Origin: AC-49 sp963817035
GTDB taxonomy: Bacteria; Actinomycetota; Thermoleophilia; Solirubrobacterales; Solirubrobacteraceae
Length of the DNA stretch: 64,000 nt
NCBI GenBank assembly: GCA_963817035.1
Contig: CAWFMM010000003.1
Span: forward strand, 1,003,223 to 1,067,222
Direction: 5' to 3'
Each line of letters begins with the position of its first letter. Position 1 is the first letter of the stretch. Below the pieces are notes generated by a model that was not told the origin of the DNA, made no database searches, and saw only the letters and a program-made list of their open reading frames with translations. Positions 32,506 through 40,911 of this stretch are shown one piece after another. Position numbers and translations under genes: made by a program.

Positions 32506-34131
32506 CTACATCATGCCGCCCATGTCGGGCATGCCGCCGCCACCGCCGTGGCCGTCCTTGTCGGGCATCTCAGCCACGATCGCCTCGGTGGTGAGGATGT
32601 TCTTCGCGATCGAGGCTGCGTTCTGCAGCGCCGAGCGCGTCACCATCGCGGGATCGATGACACCGGCCGCGACGAGATCGACGATCTCGCCGGTCGCGGC
32701 GTTCAGGCCGTAGCCCTTCTTGGCCTTGCGGACGTCGTTGACGACGACCGAGCCCTCGAGGCCGGCGTTCTCGGAGATCTGACGAAGCGGCTCCTCGATC
32801 GCACGCAGGACGATCTTCGCGCCGGTGCGCTCGTCGTCCTCGTACTCGTCGAGCTTGACCGCCTCAGCGGCCTGCAGCAGCGCAACGCCGCCGCCCGGAA
32901 CGATGCCCTCTTCGAGCGCAGCGCGGGTGGCCTGCAGCGCGTCCTCGACGCGGTGCTTCTTCTCCTTCATCTCCGTCTCGGTGGCTGCGCCGACCTTGAC
33001 GACAGCGACGCCGCCGGACAGCTTGGCCAGACGCTCCTGGAGCTTCTCGCGATCGAAGTCCGAGTCGGTGTTCTCGACTTCGTTCTTGATCTGGTTGATG
33101 CGGCCCTTGATCGCGGCCACATCACCGCTCCCGTCGACGATCGTCGTCGTGTCCTTCGCGACGACGACGCGACGTGCGCGTCCGAGCTGGCTCATCTGGG
33201 TGTTCTCCAGCTTGAGACCCATCTCCTCGGTGATGACCTCGCCGCCGGTCAGGATGGCGATGTCCTCGAGCATCCGCTTGCGGCGGTCACCGAAGCCCGG
33301 CGCCTTGACGGCAACGCCGGTGAAGGTGCCACGCAGCTTGTTCACGACGAGCGTCGCAAGGGACTCACCCTCGACGTCCTCGGCGATGATCAGCAGCGGC
33401 TTGCCTGACTGAATGGTCTGCTCCAGAAGGGGCAGAACGTCGCGGACGGAACCGATCTTCTGGTTGGCGATGAGGATGTAGGGATCCTCGAGAACGGCCT
33501 CCATACGGTCCTGGTCGGTGACCATGTAGGGCGAGATGTAGCCCTTGTCGAACTGCATGCCCTCGGTGAACTCGAGGTCCATGCCGAACGTCTGGCCCTC
33601 CTCGACGTTGACCACGCCGTCCTTGCCGACCTTCTCGATGGCGTCAGCGATCACGTCGCCGATGTCGTCGTCGCCGGCCGAGATCGTCGCCACGCGAGCG
33701 ATCTGGTCCTTGCCGGAGATGGCCTTGGACTGCTTGCCGATGGCCTCGACGATCTGGTCGACGGCCTTCTCGATCCCGCGCTTGAGCGCGAGCGGGTTGG
33801 CGCCGGCCGTTACGTTCTTCAGACCCTGGCGAACGATCGCCTGAGCCAAGACCGTGGCGGTCGTGGTGCCGTCGCCCGCGATGTCGTTGGTCGCCGTGGC
33901 GACCTCACGCACGAGCTGGGCGCCCTGGTTCTCGAAGACGTCCTCGACCTCGATCTCACGAGCGATGGTGACGCCGTCGTTGGTGATCGTCGGCGCGCCG
34001 AACTTCTTGTCGAGGACGACGTAGCGACCACGGGGGCCGAGCGTGACCTTGACTGCGTTGGCGACTGCGTCGACGCCTCTCTCGAGGGCCGAGCGGGCCT
34101 CCGAGTCGTACTTGAGCTCCTTGTGAGCCAT
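32506..34131 (-). CDS. groEL: 60-kDa chaperonin GroEL
   Basis: A 541-residue chaperonin with full family sequence: TLGPRGRYVVLDKKFGAPTI, the ATP-binding DGVTIA and AGDGTTTATVLA, and the C-terminal GGM-type tail (GGGGGMPDMGGMM). The glycine-methionine tail rather than a His-rich one marks the housekeeping GroEL1/2 folding type. GGAGG lies before the ATG 34131. It follows groES by 62 bp in the same operon, under the two CIRCE sites upstream. It assists folding of cytoplasmic proteins with GroES and ATP. Confidence 0.98.
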   Translation of the reverse strand: MAHKELKYDSEARSALERGVDAVANAVKVTLGPRGRYVVLDKKFGAPTITNDGVTIAREIEVEDVFENQGAQLVREVATATNDIAGDGTTTATVLAQAIVRQGLKNVTAGANPLALKRGIEKAVDQIVEAIGKQSKAISGKDQIARVATISAGDDDIGDVIADAIEKVGKDGVVNVEEGQTFGMDLEFTEGMQFDKGYISPYMVTDQDRMEAVLEDPYILIANQKIGSVRDVLPLLEQTIQSGKPLLIIAEDVEGESLATLVVNKLRGTFTGVAVKAPGFGDRRKRMLEDIAILTGGEVITEEMGLKLENTQMSQLGRARRVVVAKDTTTIVDGSGDVAAIKGRINQIKNEVENTDSDFDREKLQERLAKLSGGVAVVKVGAATETEMKEKKHRVEDALQATRAALEEGIVPGGGVALLQAAEAVKLDEYEDDERTGAKIVLRAIEEPLRQISENAGLEGSVVVNDVRKAKKGYGLNAATGEIVDLVAAGVIDPAMVTRSALQNAASIAKNILTTEAIVAEMPDKDGHGGGGGMPDMGGMM

Positions 34132-34193
34132 AAACACTTACCTCCGCGCGGGGATGCACCCCGCATCGACATTCGTGACAGCGGCGATGGCCG

Positions 34194-34484
34194 CTACTTG
34201 GTGACCTTCGCGAGAACGTCCGACTCGCGCAGAACGAGCAGCTCTTCGCCGTCGATCTTGATCTCGGTGCCGCCGTACTTGCTGTACAGGACCTCGTCAC
34301 CTTCGCTGACGTCCAGCGGGACCCGCTTGCCGTCGTCGTCGAGCTTGCCGTCGCTGACGGCAAGGACCTTGCCCTTCTGTGGCTTCTCTTTCGCGGTGTC
34401 GGGGAGGACCAGACCACTTGCCGTGGTCTCCTCTTCCTCGATCGCCCGCACGATCAGCCGATCGCCCAGGGGCTTGAGCTTCAT
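34194..34484 (-). CDS. groES: 10-kDa co-chaperonin GroES
   Basis: A 96-residue GroES with KPLGDRLIVRAIEEEETTAS at the start, the mobile loop SGLVLPDTAKEKPQKG and the end YSKYGGTEIKIDGEELLVL. ATG 34484 was chosen because the family begins MKLKPLGDR; longer upstream starts run into the CIRCE region. It caps the GroEL ring. Control is by the CIRCE pair at 34526-34628, so HrcA repression is expected though hrcA is not in the window. Confidence 0.97.
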   Translation of the reverse strand: MKLKPLGDRLIVRAIEEEETTASGLVLPDTAKEKPQKGKVLAVSDGKLDDDGKRVPLDVSEGDEVLYSKYGGTEIKIDGEELLVLRESDVLAKVTK

Positions 34485-34525
34485 GTGGGAATACCTTCCG
34501 TTCGAGTGCTTCAAAGCCGGGTTCC

Positions 34526-34552
34526 TTGGCACTCTCGTTGGGAGAGTGCCAA
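34526..34552 (-). promoter_or_regulatory. CIRCE element 1 (HrcA operator)
   Basis: TTGGCACTC-N9-GAGTGCCAA is a perfect CIRCE inverted repeat with the standard 9-nt centre and only A-to-G changes from the consensus TTAGCACTC. It lies 42 bp upstream of groES. Confidence 0.93.
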
Positions 34553-34601
34553 CCCGCGCTTTGGGGAGTGTGGCATTTCGCGTCGGGAACGTCAAGCGTG
34601 C

Positions 34602-34628
34602 TTGGCACTCTCGACCGTCAAGTGCCAA
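34602..34628 (-). promoter_or_regulatory. CIRCE element 2 (HrcA operator)
   Basis: TTGGCACTC-N9-AAGTGCCAA is a second CIRCE with one mismatch in the inner base of one arm. Between the two CIRCE sites, TTGACG (minus strand, 34590-34595) is a plausible -35, so the groES promoter would be bracketed by both operators. The divergent gene at 34689 begins 60 bp away and may share control. Confidence 0.9.
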
Positions 34629-34688
34629 GCGTTGAGTACGGTCGCCCGCGCCTCAAGGGGGCGATTCACGGGGCCGATCACCCTGTCC

Positions 34689-35318
34689 ATGGAGAATCGT
34701 GGCCTGCGATCCGGGCACCTCCTCGCGCTCGGCGGCGCCATCGCGGCGATCGCCTCGCTCTGGGCACCGTGGTACGAGCTGTCGATCACGCAGGCGATGC
34801 GCGACGCGATCCAGCACCAGGTCGATGCCTTCCTCTCGCCGGCCGCGGCCCAATACGCCCACGTGGGGCTCTCGGCCCTGCCCTCGAGCTTCCACGCCAC
34901 CGCATGGCAGGCCTTCCACCAGACCGACATCGCGATCGCCGTGCTCGGCGGCTTGGCGGTGCTCGTCATCGGCGCGGCCGGTGGGCTCCTCGGGTCGGGG
35001 ACCAACATGGATCTGCGCGCAGCCGGGAACACGTGCGCGACGCTCGGCCTGCTCGTGGCGCTGACCGCGGGCTACCGCCTGCTCAATCCGATCGGCAGCC
35101 GGACTGCTCAGGACCTCGGAGCGATCAACGTCGCCTGGGGCACCTACGTCTGCCTCAGCGGCGGCACCGCGATGCTCGCCGGCGGTCTGTGGGGCGCGAT
35201 GAGCGGCTCGACCGAGACGACCCCAGGCTCGGTCGATCTCTGGGCGCAGCCGGCGATGGCGGAGCCGACGTACGCCGCGTCCGAGCTCACAGGCTCGGTC
35301 GCACCGCCGCGCGTTTAG
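34689..35318 (+). CDS. four-span membrane protein, unknown
   Basis: The 209-residue product has about four hydrophobic spans (HLLALGGAIAAIASLWAPWY, IAIAVLGGLAVLVIGAAGGL, TCATLGLLVALTAGY and YVCLSGGTAMLAGGLWGA) and an extracytoplasmic loop of about 60 residues after the first. Span 1 ending in WAPWY is typical of small actinobacterial membrane proteins with no known function. It starts 60 bp beyond CIRCE 2, so a heat-shock link is possible. No motif recognised. Confidence 0.65.
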   Translation: MENRGLRSGHLLALGGAIAAIASLWAPWYELSITQAMRDAIQHQVDAFLSPAAAQYAHVGLSALPSSFHATAWQAFHQTDIAIAVLGGLAVLVIGAAGGLLGSGTNMDLRAAGNTCATLGLLVALTAGYRLLNPIGSRTAQDLGAINVAWGTYVCLSGGTAMLAGGLWGAMSGSTETTPGSVDLWAQPAMAEPTYAASELTGSVAPPRV

Positions 35319-35334
35319 CGGTTGTCTCAATCGC

Positions 35335-35733
35335 TTAGTTCTGGGCGCCGCCGATGCCGTGCAGGCGATTGGTGACGTCCGGCGGGTTGACGACGATCTG
35401 CGAGAAGCGCACGACCGTCACCGTGTCGTCCATCGTCACGGGGCGCCCGTAGATCTGCTCGAGGAAGTGGACGAGTTCCTCGTGTCGGCGGAACTCGGGA
35501 TTGTCGTGCTCGATGTCGCGCGGCGAGAGGTCCTTCATCTTCTTGACCTCGACCTGGTCGATGACCGCGTCGAAGATCTTCTCGCGCGGCGAGTGCTGGT
35601 AGCCGATCGTCACGAGAACCGCCTGGTTCTTGCGGTACTTGTGTGACTTGTCGCCGAGCCGGATCGTCGCGGTCTTGCGGCCACGCTTGAGCTGGTCGGC
35701 GAAGATCGTCGAGTAGAAGTTGAGGACCTGCAC
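35335..35733 (-). CDS. ASCH-domain protein
   Basis: A 132-residue small protein. KRGRKTATIRLGDKSHKY matches the ASCH signature (GxKTxTxR) with a beta-barrel RNA-binding fold related to PUA. A following segment, FDAVIDQVEVKKMKDLSP and FRRHEELVHFLEQIYGR, fits the family. ASCH proteins are thought to bind RNA or modified nucleosides; one is an amidohydrolase of acetylcytidine. The Nudix gene ends 12 bp upstream in the same direction, so the two may be co-transcribed. Function otherwise open. Confidence 0.78.
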   Translation of the reverse strand: MQVLNFYSTIFADQLKRGRKTATIRLGDKSHKYRKNQAVLVTIGYQHSPREKIFDAVIDQVEVKKMKDLSPRDIEHDNPEFRRHEELVHFLEQIYGRPVTMDDTVTVVRFSQIVVNPPDVTNRLHGIGGAQN

Positions 35734-35745
35734 GGGCCCTGCACC

Positions 35746-36174
35746 CTACCCGCTGGACCGCGAACGCGACAGAGCGCGGGCGACCATGTCCCGCTCGCCC
35801 TTGTACGTCAGGTCTTCGGCCGCCTGGGTCATCGGCATCCACTCGGCCGCCTCGACCTCGTGGTCGTGATCGTCGAGCTCGCCTGAGACGTAGTCGAGAA
35901 GGAAGAACGAAACGGTCTTGACGATCCGCCGTCCCTCGCGCTGGTAGTAGTAGCGCACGTCGCCGAGCTTCTCGCGCAGCGCGGTCTCGACGCCGGCCTC
36001 CTCGCGCACCTCGCGCAGCGCGGCGTCGATGATCGCCTCGCCCGGGTCGGGGTGGCCCTTGGGCAACGCGAGCACGCGGCGACCGTCGGCGGCGCGGCGT
36101 GTCGGGACGATCACGATGCAGCGATCGTCGCGTACGACGACGCCTCCGGCCGAGAACTCGGGCTCCGCGGCCAT
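35746..36174 (-). CDS. Nudix hydrolase
   Basis: A 142-residue Nudix protein. The Nudix box GHPDPGEAIIDAALREVREEAG is complete apart from the usual variation (G-x5-E-x7-REVxEExG). The preceding LALPKGHP and the residues RIVKTVSFFLLDYV match the ADP-ribose/diadenosine-type hydrolases with a C-terminal WMPMTQAAEDLTYKGE segment. Substrate unknown; diadenosine polyphosphate or a sugar nucleotide is likely. Its ATG overlaps the stop of the Crp gene as TGATG, so they are coupled. Confidence 0.88.
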   Translation of the reverse strand: MAAEPEFSAGGVVVRDDRCIVIVPTRRAADGRRVLALPKGHPDPGEAIIDAALREVREEAGVETALREKLGDVRYYYQREGRRIVKTVSFFLLDYVSGELDDHDHEVEAAEWMPMTQAAEDLTYKGERDMVARALSRSRSSG

Positions 36175-36863
36175 CAGTAGACGTAGGTCGCGAGTCGCTC
36201 TGGCGCCAGGACGGTGATCCGGCCGCGGCCCTGGCGCACGACGCCGGCGCGCTCGAGCACAGCGAGGAAGCGGCTGGCCGACTCGCGAGAGGAGCCGGCG
36301 AGCTGGGCGATGTCGGCCTGGGTGATGACGACGAGAACCTCGTCGTCGTCGCCGGCGCCTTCGAGGCGGGCCTGGTCGACGAGCTGGGCGAGCACGCCGG
36401 CGACGCGGCTCTGGACGGTCTGAAACGACTGCCGCGACAGGCGCTCGTTGGTGTCGCGCAGCATCCGCACCAGCGCCACGACGAGCTTGGCCGAGATCTC
36501 GGGGTGGTCGCTCAGCAGCCGGCGCATGTCGGCGCCGAGGATCGCGATCGCCTGGACCGGCTCGAGCGTCTCGACCGTCGCCGAGCGACGCTCGTCGTCG
36601 AACATCGCCAGCTCGCCGAACATGTCGCCCGGGCCGAAGTGCGCCAGCGAGATCGTGCGCCCGTCGCTGTTCTCGCGCACGGCGCGGGCGTGGCCCGAGC
36701 GCACGATGTAACACGTGTCCGACGCGTCGCCCTCGCGGAAGATCACCTGATGGGCGTCGAACGACCGTGGCACCGCCACTCGCGCGACGCGTTCGAGCTC
36801 ATCGGGCCCGAGCGTCTCGAACGTCGGGACCCGGGCCAGCAGCGTGACGGCGTCCGAAGCCAC
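36174..36863 (-). CDS. Crp/Fnr-family transcriptional regulator
   Basis: A 229-residue regulator: cyclic-nucleotide-binding beta-roll (FREGDASDTCYIVRSGHARAV in pieces, and FGPGDMFGELAMFDDERRSATV, the cNMP pocket with GEL and RSA) and a C-terminal winged HTH, ITQADIAQLAGSSRESASRF. The pocket Glu and Arg (GELA...RSA) are kept, so cAMP binding is plausible. No FNR-type cysteines. Start GTG 36863 has TACTGA 7 nt upstream. It is followed, with overlap, by the Nudix gene. Confidence 0.9.
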   Translation of the reverse strand: MASDAVTLLARVPTFETLGPDELERVARVAVPRSFDAHQVIFREGDASDTCYIVRSGHARAVRENSDGRTISLAHFGPGDMFGELAMFDDERRSATVETLEPVQAIAILGADMRRLLSDHPEISAKLVVALVRMLRDTNERLSRQSFQTVQSRVAGVLAQLVDQARLEGAGDDDEVLVVITQADIAQLAGSSRESASRFLAVLERAGVVRQGRGRITVLAPERLATYVY

Positions 36864-36902
36864 CCCTAGATCAGTACCACACCGGCTTCGGACGCCCTTC
36901 GC

Positions 36903-38066
36903 TCAGGAGGTCTTCAGTGCGGCCTCGCGGTTGCGACGGCGCGCGCTGCGGGTCGCCAGCCAGAAGGCCGCGACGAGCAGCGCGAGCGGGATCAGGATCG
37001 TCGCGGCGATCAGCAGCACGCCGGCGCCGATCTCGGCGATCCGCCCGGCGGTGTGCAGCGCCTTGCCCGGGGTGAAGCCGCCGCCGTGGTGCGCCGGCGC
37101 GACGTGGTGGTGGGGTGGGGTGCCGGTGATCGACAGGTCGACGGTCACGTAGTCGGCGCGGTGGTGCAGCCCCTCGAGCGCCACCTGCTGGGCGGCGATC
37201 GCCTGCTTGAGCCGCAGCTCGAGCGCGAGGGTGGCGCGCGTCTGCTTGGTCCTGCGCAGCGCGTTGAGCCGGCCGGTCAGGCGGTCGACACGGGTGTTGG
37301 TCTTGGCGAACTGGTCCGTGATGTCCTGGGTCGACTGGTTCATCGAGGTCACGTGCGCCAGCCGGGTCAGGGCCGTCAGCGCGTCGGACAGGTGAGCGCT
37401 GGGGATCCGCAGCGTGAACGTCGCGCTGCCGTGATTGCCGCTGATCTGCACCTGTGAGTTGCCGACGAAGCCCTGCGCTTGCTGGGTGGCGCGCACGACG
37501 CCGTTGGCGACCGTCTGGAGGTTGTCGGTCGGGGTGACGAGCGTCAGCTGGGTCGAGCGCTCGACCTGGCGGCCGGGCGATGCCGTCGTGGTGGCCGACA
37601 GGGCGCCCTGGGGCACACGCTGCGCGCTGTCGGTGGGGGTCGACGGTGCCACGCTCGCCTGTGGCGCGACGCCGCCGGCGGAGCCTGAGGCGGCGCTGTC
37701 GGCTTCGCTCTTGGGTTCGGGTGCGGCGGCGGTGACGTCTGGACGGAGGCTGATGGCGTGGTCGGCCGTCTGGATGGGCGACGATGACCCGCCACCCGTG
37801 CCGGTCACCACGACGACCAGCGCGACCGCCGCGACGGCGGCGACCGGACCCATGACGAACAGGTTGGGCATCCGCAGGCGGCGCTTGGCGCGGGGCGCCG
37901 GAGCGAACCCCCCGCGGACGCGGTCATCGAGCTGCGCCGAGAACTCGGCGCTCATCTGTGGCGCCTCGTCGCGCACGTCGTGCACGAGGGCGAGCATCTC
38001 GGCGTCGGCCGACGGGTCGTCGGCGAGGGCGAGGTCAAGACGTTCAAGAAGCATGTCGGTGGTCAT
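36903..38066 (-). CDS. DUF4349 membrane protein, probable anti-sigma partner
   Basis: A 387-residue protein. A cytoplasmic N-terminus of about 70 residues (MTTDMLLERLDLAL) precedes a membrane span (MGPVAAVAAVALVVVVTG), a Ser-Ala-Pro-rich linker, a DUF4349 domain with the coiled coil TRVDRLTGRLNALRRTK, a second span (GVLLIAATILIPLALLVAAFWLA) and a basic tail. Its ATG overlaps the ECF gene stop as ATGA, so a sigma/anti-sigma pair is likely, though DUF4349 proteins usually have no proven anti-sigma activity. The His-rich stretch PPHHHVAPAHH before the second span might bind metal. Confidence 0.75.
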   Translation of the reverse strand: MTTDMLLERLDLALADDPSADAEMLALVHDVRDEAPQMSAEFSAQLDDRVRGGFAPAPRAKRRLRMPNLFVMGPVAAVAAVALVVVVTGTGGGSSSPIQTADHAISLRPDVTAAAPEPKSEADSAASGSAGGVAPQASVAPSTPTDSAQRVPQGALSATTTASPGRQVERSTQLTLVTPTDNLQTVANGVVRATQQAQGFVGNSQVQISGNHGSATFTLRIPSAHLSDALTALTRLAHVTSMNQSTQDITDQFAKTNTRVDRLTGRLNALRRTKQTRATLALELRLKQAIAAQQVALEGLHHRADYVTVDLSITGTPPHHHVAPAHHGGGFTPGKALHTAGRIAEIGAGVLLIAATILIPLALLVAAFWLATRSARRRNREAALKTS

Positions 38067-38566
38067 TTGCAGGCCTCCCTGAGCTTGGAAACGGCACGGT
38101 GCAGGCGGGTGCCGGCATTGGACTCGCTGGTCCCGATGACCTTGGCGATCTCGGGGTTGGACAGACCGGCGAAGAACTTGAGCGCGACGAGCTCGCGGTC
38201 CGCCGGATCGAGCAGATTGAGTGCGGCGCGAACGGTCTCGCGCCGCGCGGAGGACTCGACGTGGTCCTCGACCGGCGGGCCCTCATCGGTGGGTTCGACG
38301 AGCAGCGCGGAGCTGCGCTTGCGGCGGCGCAGCTCGTCGAGCGCCGCGTTGCGCGCGATGCCGAACAGCCACGCGCGCTCGCTGCCGCGCTTGTCGTCGA
38401 ACGAGCGGCGTTTGCGAAACGCGCGCTCGAACGCCTGGGCGGTGACGTCCTCGGCCGCGGCGCGATCGCGCAACAGCGACGCCACATAGGCGTAGACGTC
38501 TGCGGCGCTGCTTCGATACAGCGCATCGAAGCCGGCCGTGGTGGATGATGAAGCGGGAAGGGTCAT
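38063..38566 (-). CDS. ECF-type RNA polymerase sigma factor, second
   Basis: A 167-residue ECF sigma. Region 2 begins GFDALYRSSAADVYAYVAS with the FDDKRGSERAWLFGIARN stretch, and region 4 is LLDPADRELVALKFFAGLSN followed by IAKVIGTSESNAGTRLHRA. ATG 38566 is preferred over further upstream starts because the family begins with the FDALY segment. The gene heads an operon with DUF4349 (ATGA overlap). It is divergent from the secreted-protein gene 70 bp away. Regulon unknown. Confidence 0.88.
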   Translation of the reverse strand: MTLPASSSTTAGFDALYRSSAADVYAYVASLLRDRAAAEDVTAQAFERAFRKRRSFDDKRGSERAWLFGIARNAALDELRRRKRSSALLVEPTDEGPPVEDHVESSARRETVRAALNLLDPADRELVALKFFAGLSNPEIAKVIGTSESNAGTRLHRAVSKLREACK

Positions 38567-38635
38567 GGTTGCGGTTGCGCTCACACCGGGACTACGCTCA
38601 TGACGCGATCCCATCACGCCGATACCGTGTATTGC

Positions 38636-39139
38636 ATGCTCCGGGCTCGACTTCCGCTCACCATCCTCGCCGCATCGGCGGCGTTCGTGCCGGCCGTCGC
38701 CGGCGCCGCGAAGGTCACCCCGGACCCGGCGCTCCTGTGGGCAACGATCAACGCGTGCAACCCCGCCGATGCTCCGGGCGCGGTCGGAATTCGCGGTTCG
38801 ATGCCGGGCGACGGCGAGGCGACCGAGCGCATGTTCATGCGCGTCCAGGTCCAGTTTCAGGGGCCGAAGGGCGCGTGGCGCTCATTCCCGGGTGGCGTCG
38901 GCGATTCCGGTTTCCTGCCGATGGGGTCGGCCAAGCAGAAGAAGCACCAGGGCGGCCAGACCTTCCTGCTCGTCCCCCAGACCCAGAGCGTCACGCTACG
39001 CGGCGTCGTCGCGTTCCAGTGGCGCGCGGCCGACGGGACAACCGTCGTGCGCCACACGCGCCTGCTCACGACCGCCGGGCATCCGACGAAGGCCGGCGCC
39101 GACCCGGTCGGCTACAGCGCGGCGACCTGCGTCTTCTAG
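38636..39139 (+). CDS. secreted protein with signal peptide, unknown
   Basis: The 167-residue product starts with a signal peptide (MLRARLPLTILAASAAFVPAVAGAA, cut after AGA) and carries two cysteines that could pair (NACNP and ATCVF at the very C-terminus). The mature part looks like a small beta-sandwich (MFMRVQVQFQGPKGAW, VTLRGVVAFQWRAADGT). TACCGT 7 nt before ATG 38636 marks a leaderless start. It is next to the ECF/DUF4349 pair and may belong to that regulon. Its stop overlaps the GDPD stop by 4 nt on the other strand. Confidence 0.68.
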   Translation: MLRARLPLTILAASAAFVPAVAGAAKVTPDPALLWATINACNPADAPGAVGIRGSMPGDGEATERMFMRVQVQFQGPKGAWRSFPGGVGDSGFLPMGSAKQKKHQGGQTFLLVPQTQSVTLRGVVAFQWRAADGTTVVRHTRLLTTAGHPTKAGADPVGYSAATCVF

Positions 39140-39861
39140 TCCGCTGAGGCTCCCTCGTCGAACAGCCGCGGGTCGTTGGAGATGATCCCGCTGACGCCGA
39201 GTGTTTCGAGACGGGCGATCGTCGCCGCGTCGTCGACCGTCCAGGCGTAGAGCTCGCCGCCCGCGCCGAGGACCGCGTCGACCATCCGTTGGGTGATCAG
39301 CGCGTGGTGGGACATGACGGCGTCGATGCGCCCGGCGCGCAGCGCGCGCGCGAGGCGCATCGGCAGTACGCGGCGACCGACCATCACGAGCGCGATCGCC
39401 GCGGGCCGGGTGAGCCGGTTGCTCAGATAGTCGCGGCGCACCTTGGGGATCGACCAGCCGAGGCGGATCTCGGGCGCGGCGGCGCGGATGACTGGCAGGC
39501 TCTCCGTCTCCATCGTCGAGATCAGGGTTCGCTCGGCCAGGCCGTGGGCGCCCAGCGCGTCGATCACCCGCTGCTCATAGCCCGGGAGCTTGAGATCGAC
39601 ATCGAGCTCGATGCCGTCGAACGCCTGCGTGGCGAAGTGGGCCAGCCCGTCTTCGAGGGTCAGCGCCCCGCGGCGCTCGAGCACCGTGTAGTCATGGGCG
39701 AGCAGCAGGCGGCCGCTGCCGTCGGTGTTCTCGCTCAGCACGTCGAACTCGACCATGTCGACGCCGGCGGCCAGCGCCGCGTCGAAGCTGGCCAGCGTAT
39801 TGCCGGGCGCGATGTGATCGGCGCCCTTGTGGCCGACGCGGCGGTAGGTCAGTGCTGTCAT
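39136..39861 (-). CDS. glycerophosphodiester phosphodiesterase-family protein with altered metal site
   Basis: A 241-residue TIM-barrel protein of the GDPD family: VGHKGADHIAPGNTLASF at the start, VEFDVL and LLAHDYTV. In active enzymes the start reads HRG...PENT; here it is HKG...PGNT, so the Arg and the metal-binding Glu are replaced by Lys12 and Gly20. The EFD and HD positions remain. Catalysis could be weak or different. It is cytoplasmic, with no signal. Its ATG overlaps the stop of the nei remnant (ATGA). GTG 39870 is an alternative start. Confidence 0.78.
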   Translation of the reverse strand: MTALTYRRVGHKGADHIAPGNTLASFDAALAAGVDMVEFDVLSENTDGSGRLLLAHDYTVLERRGALTLEDGLAHFATQAFDGIELDVDLKLPGYEQRVIDALGAHGLAERTLISTMETESLPVIRAAAPEIRLGWSIPKVRRDYLSNRLTRPAAIALVMVGRRVLPMRLARALRAGRIDAVMSHHALITQRMVDAVLGAGGELYAWTVDDAATIARLETLGVSGIISNDPRLFDEGASAD

Positions 39862-39944
39862 CCGGGGCACCAGTAGGTCGTGCGACCCTGCAGGACGGGG
39901 CGGAGCCGCGCCGCGGCGTGCTGGATCGTGTCGCCTTCGGGCAT
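39858..39944 (-). pseudogene. 28-codon remnant of an Fpg/Nei DNA glycosylase gene
   Basis: The reading frame encodes MPEGDTIQHAAARLRPVLQG, the unmistakable N-terminus of actinobacterial endonuclease VIII (Nei; the Pro2 nucleophile and Glu3 are at the catalytic start), and then runs for eight unrelated residues into a stop. The remaining 230 or so residues are missing and the GDPD gene begins at once with an ATGA overlap. I read this as a deletion that removed most of nei, or an assembly join. Confidence 0.8.
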
Positions 39945-39974
39945 CGGGCAGAAGGCTATTGCTAGGTTCGCTCG

Positions 39975-40907
39975 ATGCGAGAGATTCCCGGCACTGACCT
40001 CAAGGTCTTCCCCTTCTGCCTCGGTGGCAACGTCTTCGGCTGGACGTCTGACGAGGCGACGTCGTTCGCGGTTCTCGACGCCTACGTCGAGGCCGGCGGC
40101 AACTTCATCGACACCGCCGACGTGTACTCGGCATGGGTTGAGGGACACGGCGGCGGCGAGTCCGAGACGGTGATCGGGAACTGGCTCAAGCGCCGCGGCC
40201 GTAGCGATGACGTGGTCATCGCGACCAAGGTCGGCTTGATGGGCGGGATCAGCGCGGAGAACGTGAAGGCCAAGACGCACGACTGCCTCGAGCGCCTGGG
40301 CGTCGAGGCGATCGACCTGATGTACATCCACCGCGACGACAACGAGACGCCGCTCGAGGAGACCCTCGGCGCGCTCGACGAGCTCGTCACTGCGGGCAAG
40401 ATCCGCCATATCGCCGGTTCGAACTACTCGCCGGCGCGGCTGACCGAGGCGCTGGCGACCTCCGAGCGCGAGGGGCTGGCGCGGTTCGTCGCGCTGCAGC
40501 CCGAGTACAACCTGGTCGTCCGCGATGAGTACGAGGAGACGCTCGAGCCGGTCGTCGCCGAGGGCCACCTAGCGTGCATTCCGTACTTCTCCCTGGCCAT
40601 GGGCTTTTTGACCGGCAAGTACCGCCCGGGCGGCGAGCGCGTCGACAGTCCGCGCGGCGCCGGCGCGTCGGCGCACCTGAAGACCGAGCGCGGGCCGAAG
40701 GTGCTCGCGGCGCTTGACAGCGTCGCCGCCGCGCAGGACGCCTCGGTCGCGTCGGTCGCGCTGGCCTGGCTCGCCGCGCAGCCGACGGTGCTCGCGCCGA
40801 TCGCCAGCGCGCGCACGGTCGAGCAGCTCGACGAGATGGTCGGCTTCCCGAGCCTCGAGCTGACCGCGGACGAGCTTGCGTCGCTCAGCGCCGCGAGCGC
40901 AGGGTAG
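39975..40907 (+). CDS. aldo-keto reductase
   Basis: A 310-residue AKR barrel. The catalytic tetrad is Asp46 (FIDTADVY), Tyr51, Lys85 (IATK) and His119 (YIHRDD). The NADPH-binding C-terminal part includes VALAWLAAQPTVLAPIASARTV. It belongs to the broad YajO/Tas-like group that reduces aldehydes or removes sugar groups; substrate unknown. TAGGTT lies 6 nt before ATG 39975, a leaderless start. The FkbM methyltransferase gene follows after 4 bp, so they are co-transcribed. Confidence 0.9.
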   Translation: MREIPGTDLKVFPFCLGGNVFGWTSDEATSFAVLDAYVEAGGNFIDTADVYSAWVEGHGGGESETVIGNWLKRRGRSDDVVIATKVGLMGGISAENVKAKTHDCLERLGVEAIDLMYIHRDDNETPLEETLGALDELVTAGKIRHIAGSNYSPARLTEALATSEREGLARFVALQPEYNLVVRDEYEETLEPVVAEGHLACIPYFSLAMGFLTGKYRPGGERVDSPRGAGASAHLKTERGPKVLAALDSVAAAQDASVASVALAWLAAQPTVLAPIASARTVEQLDEMVGFPSLELTADELASLSAASAG

Positions 40908-40911
40908 TCGC

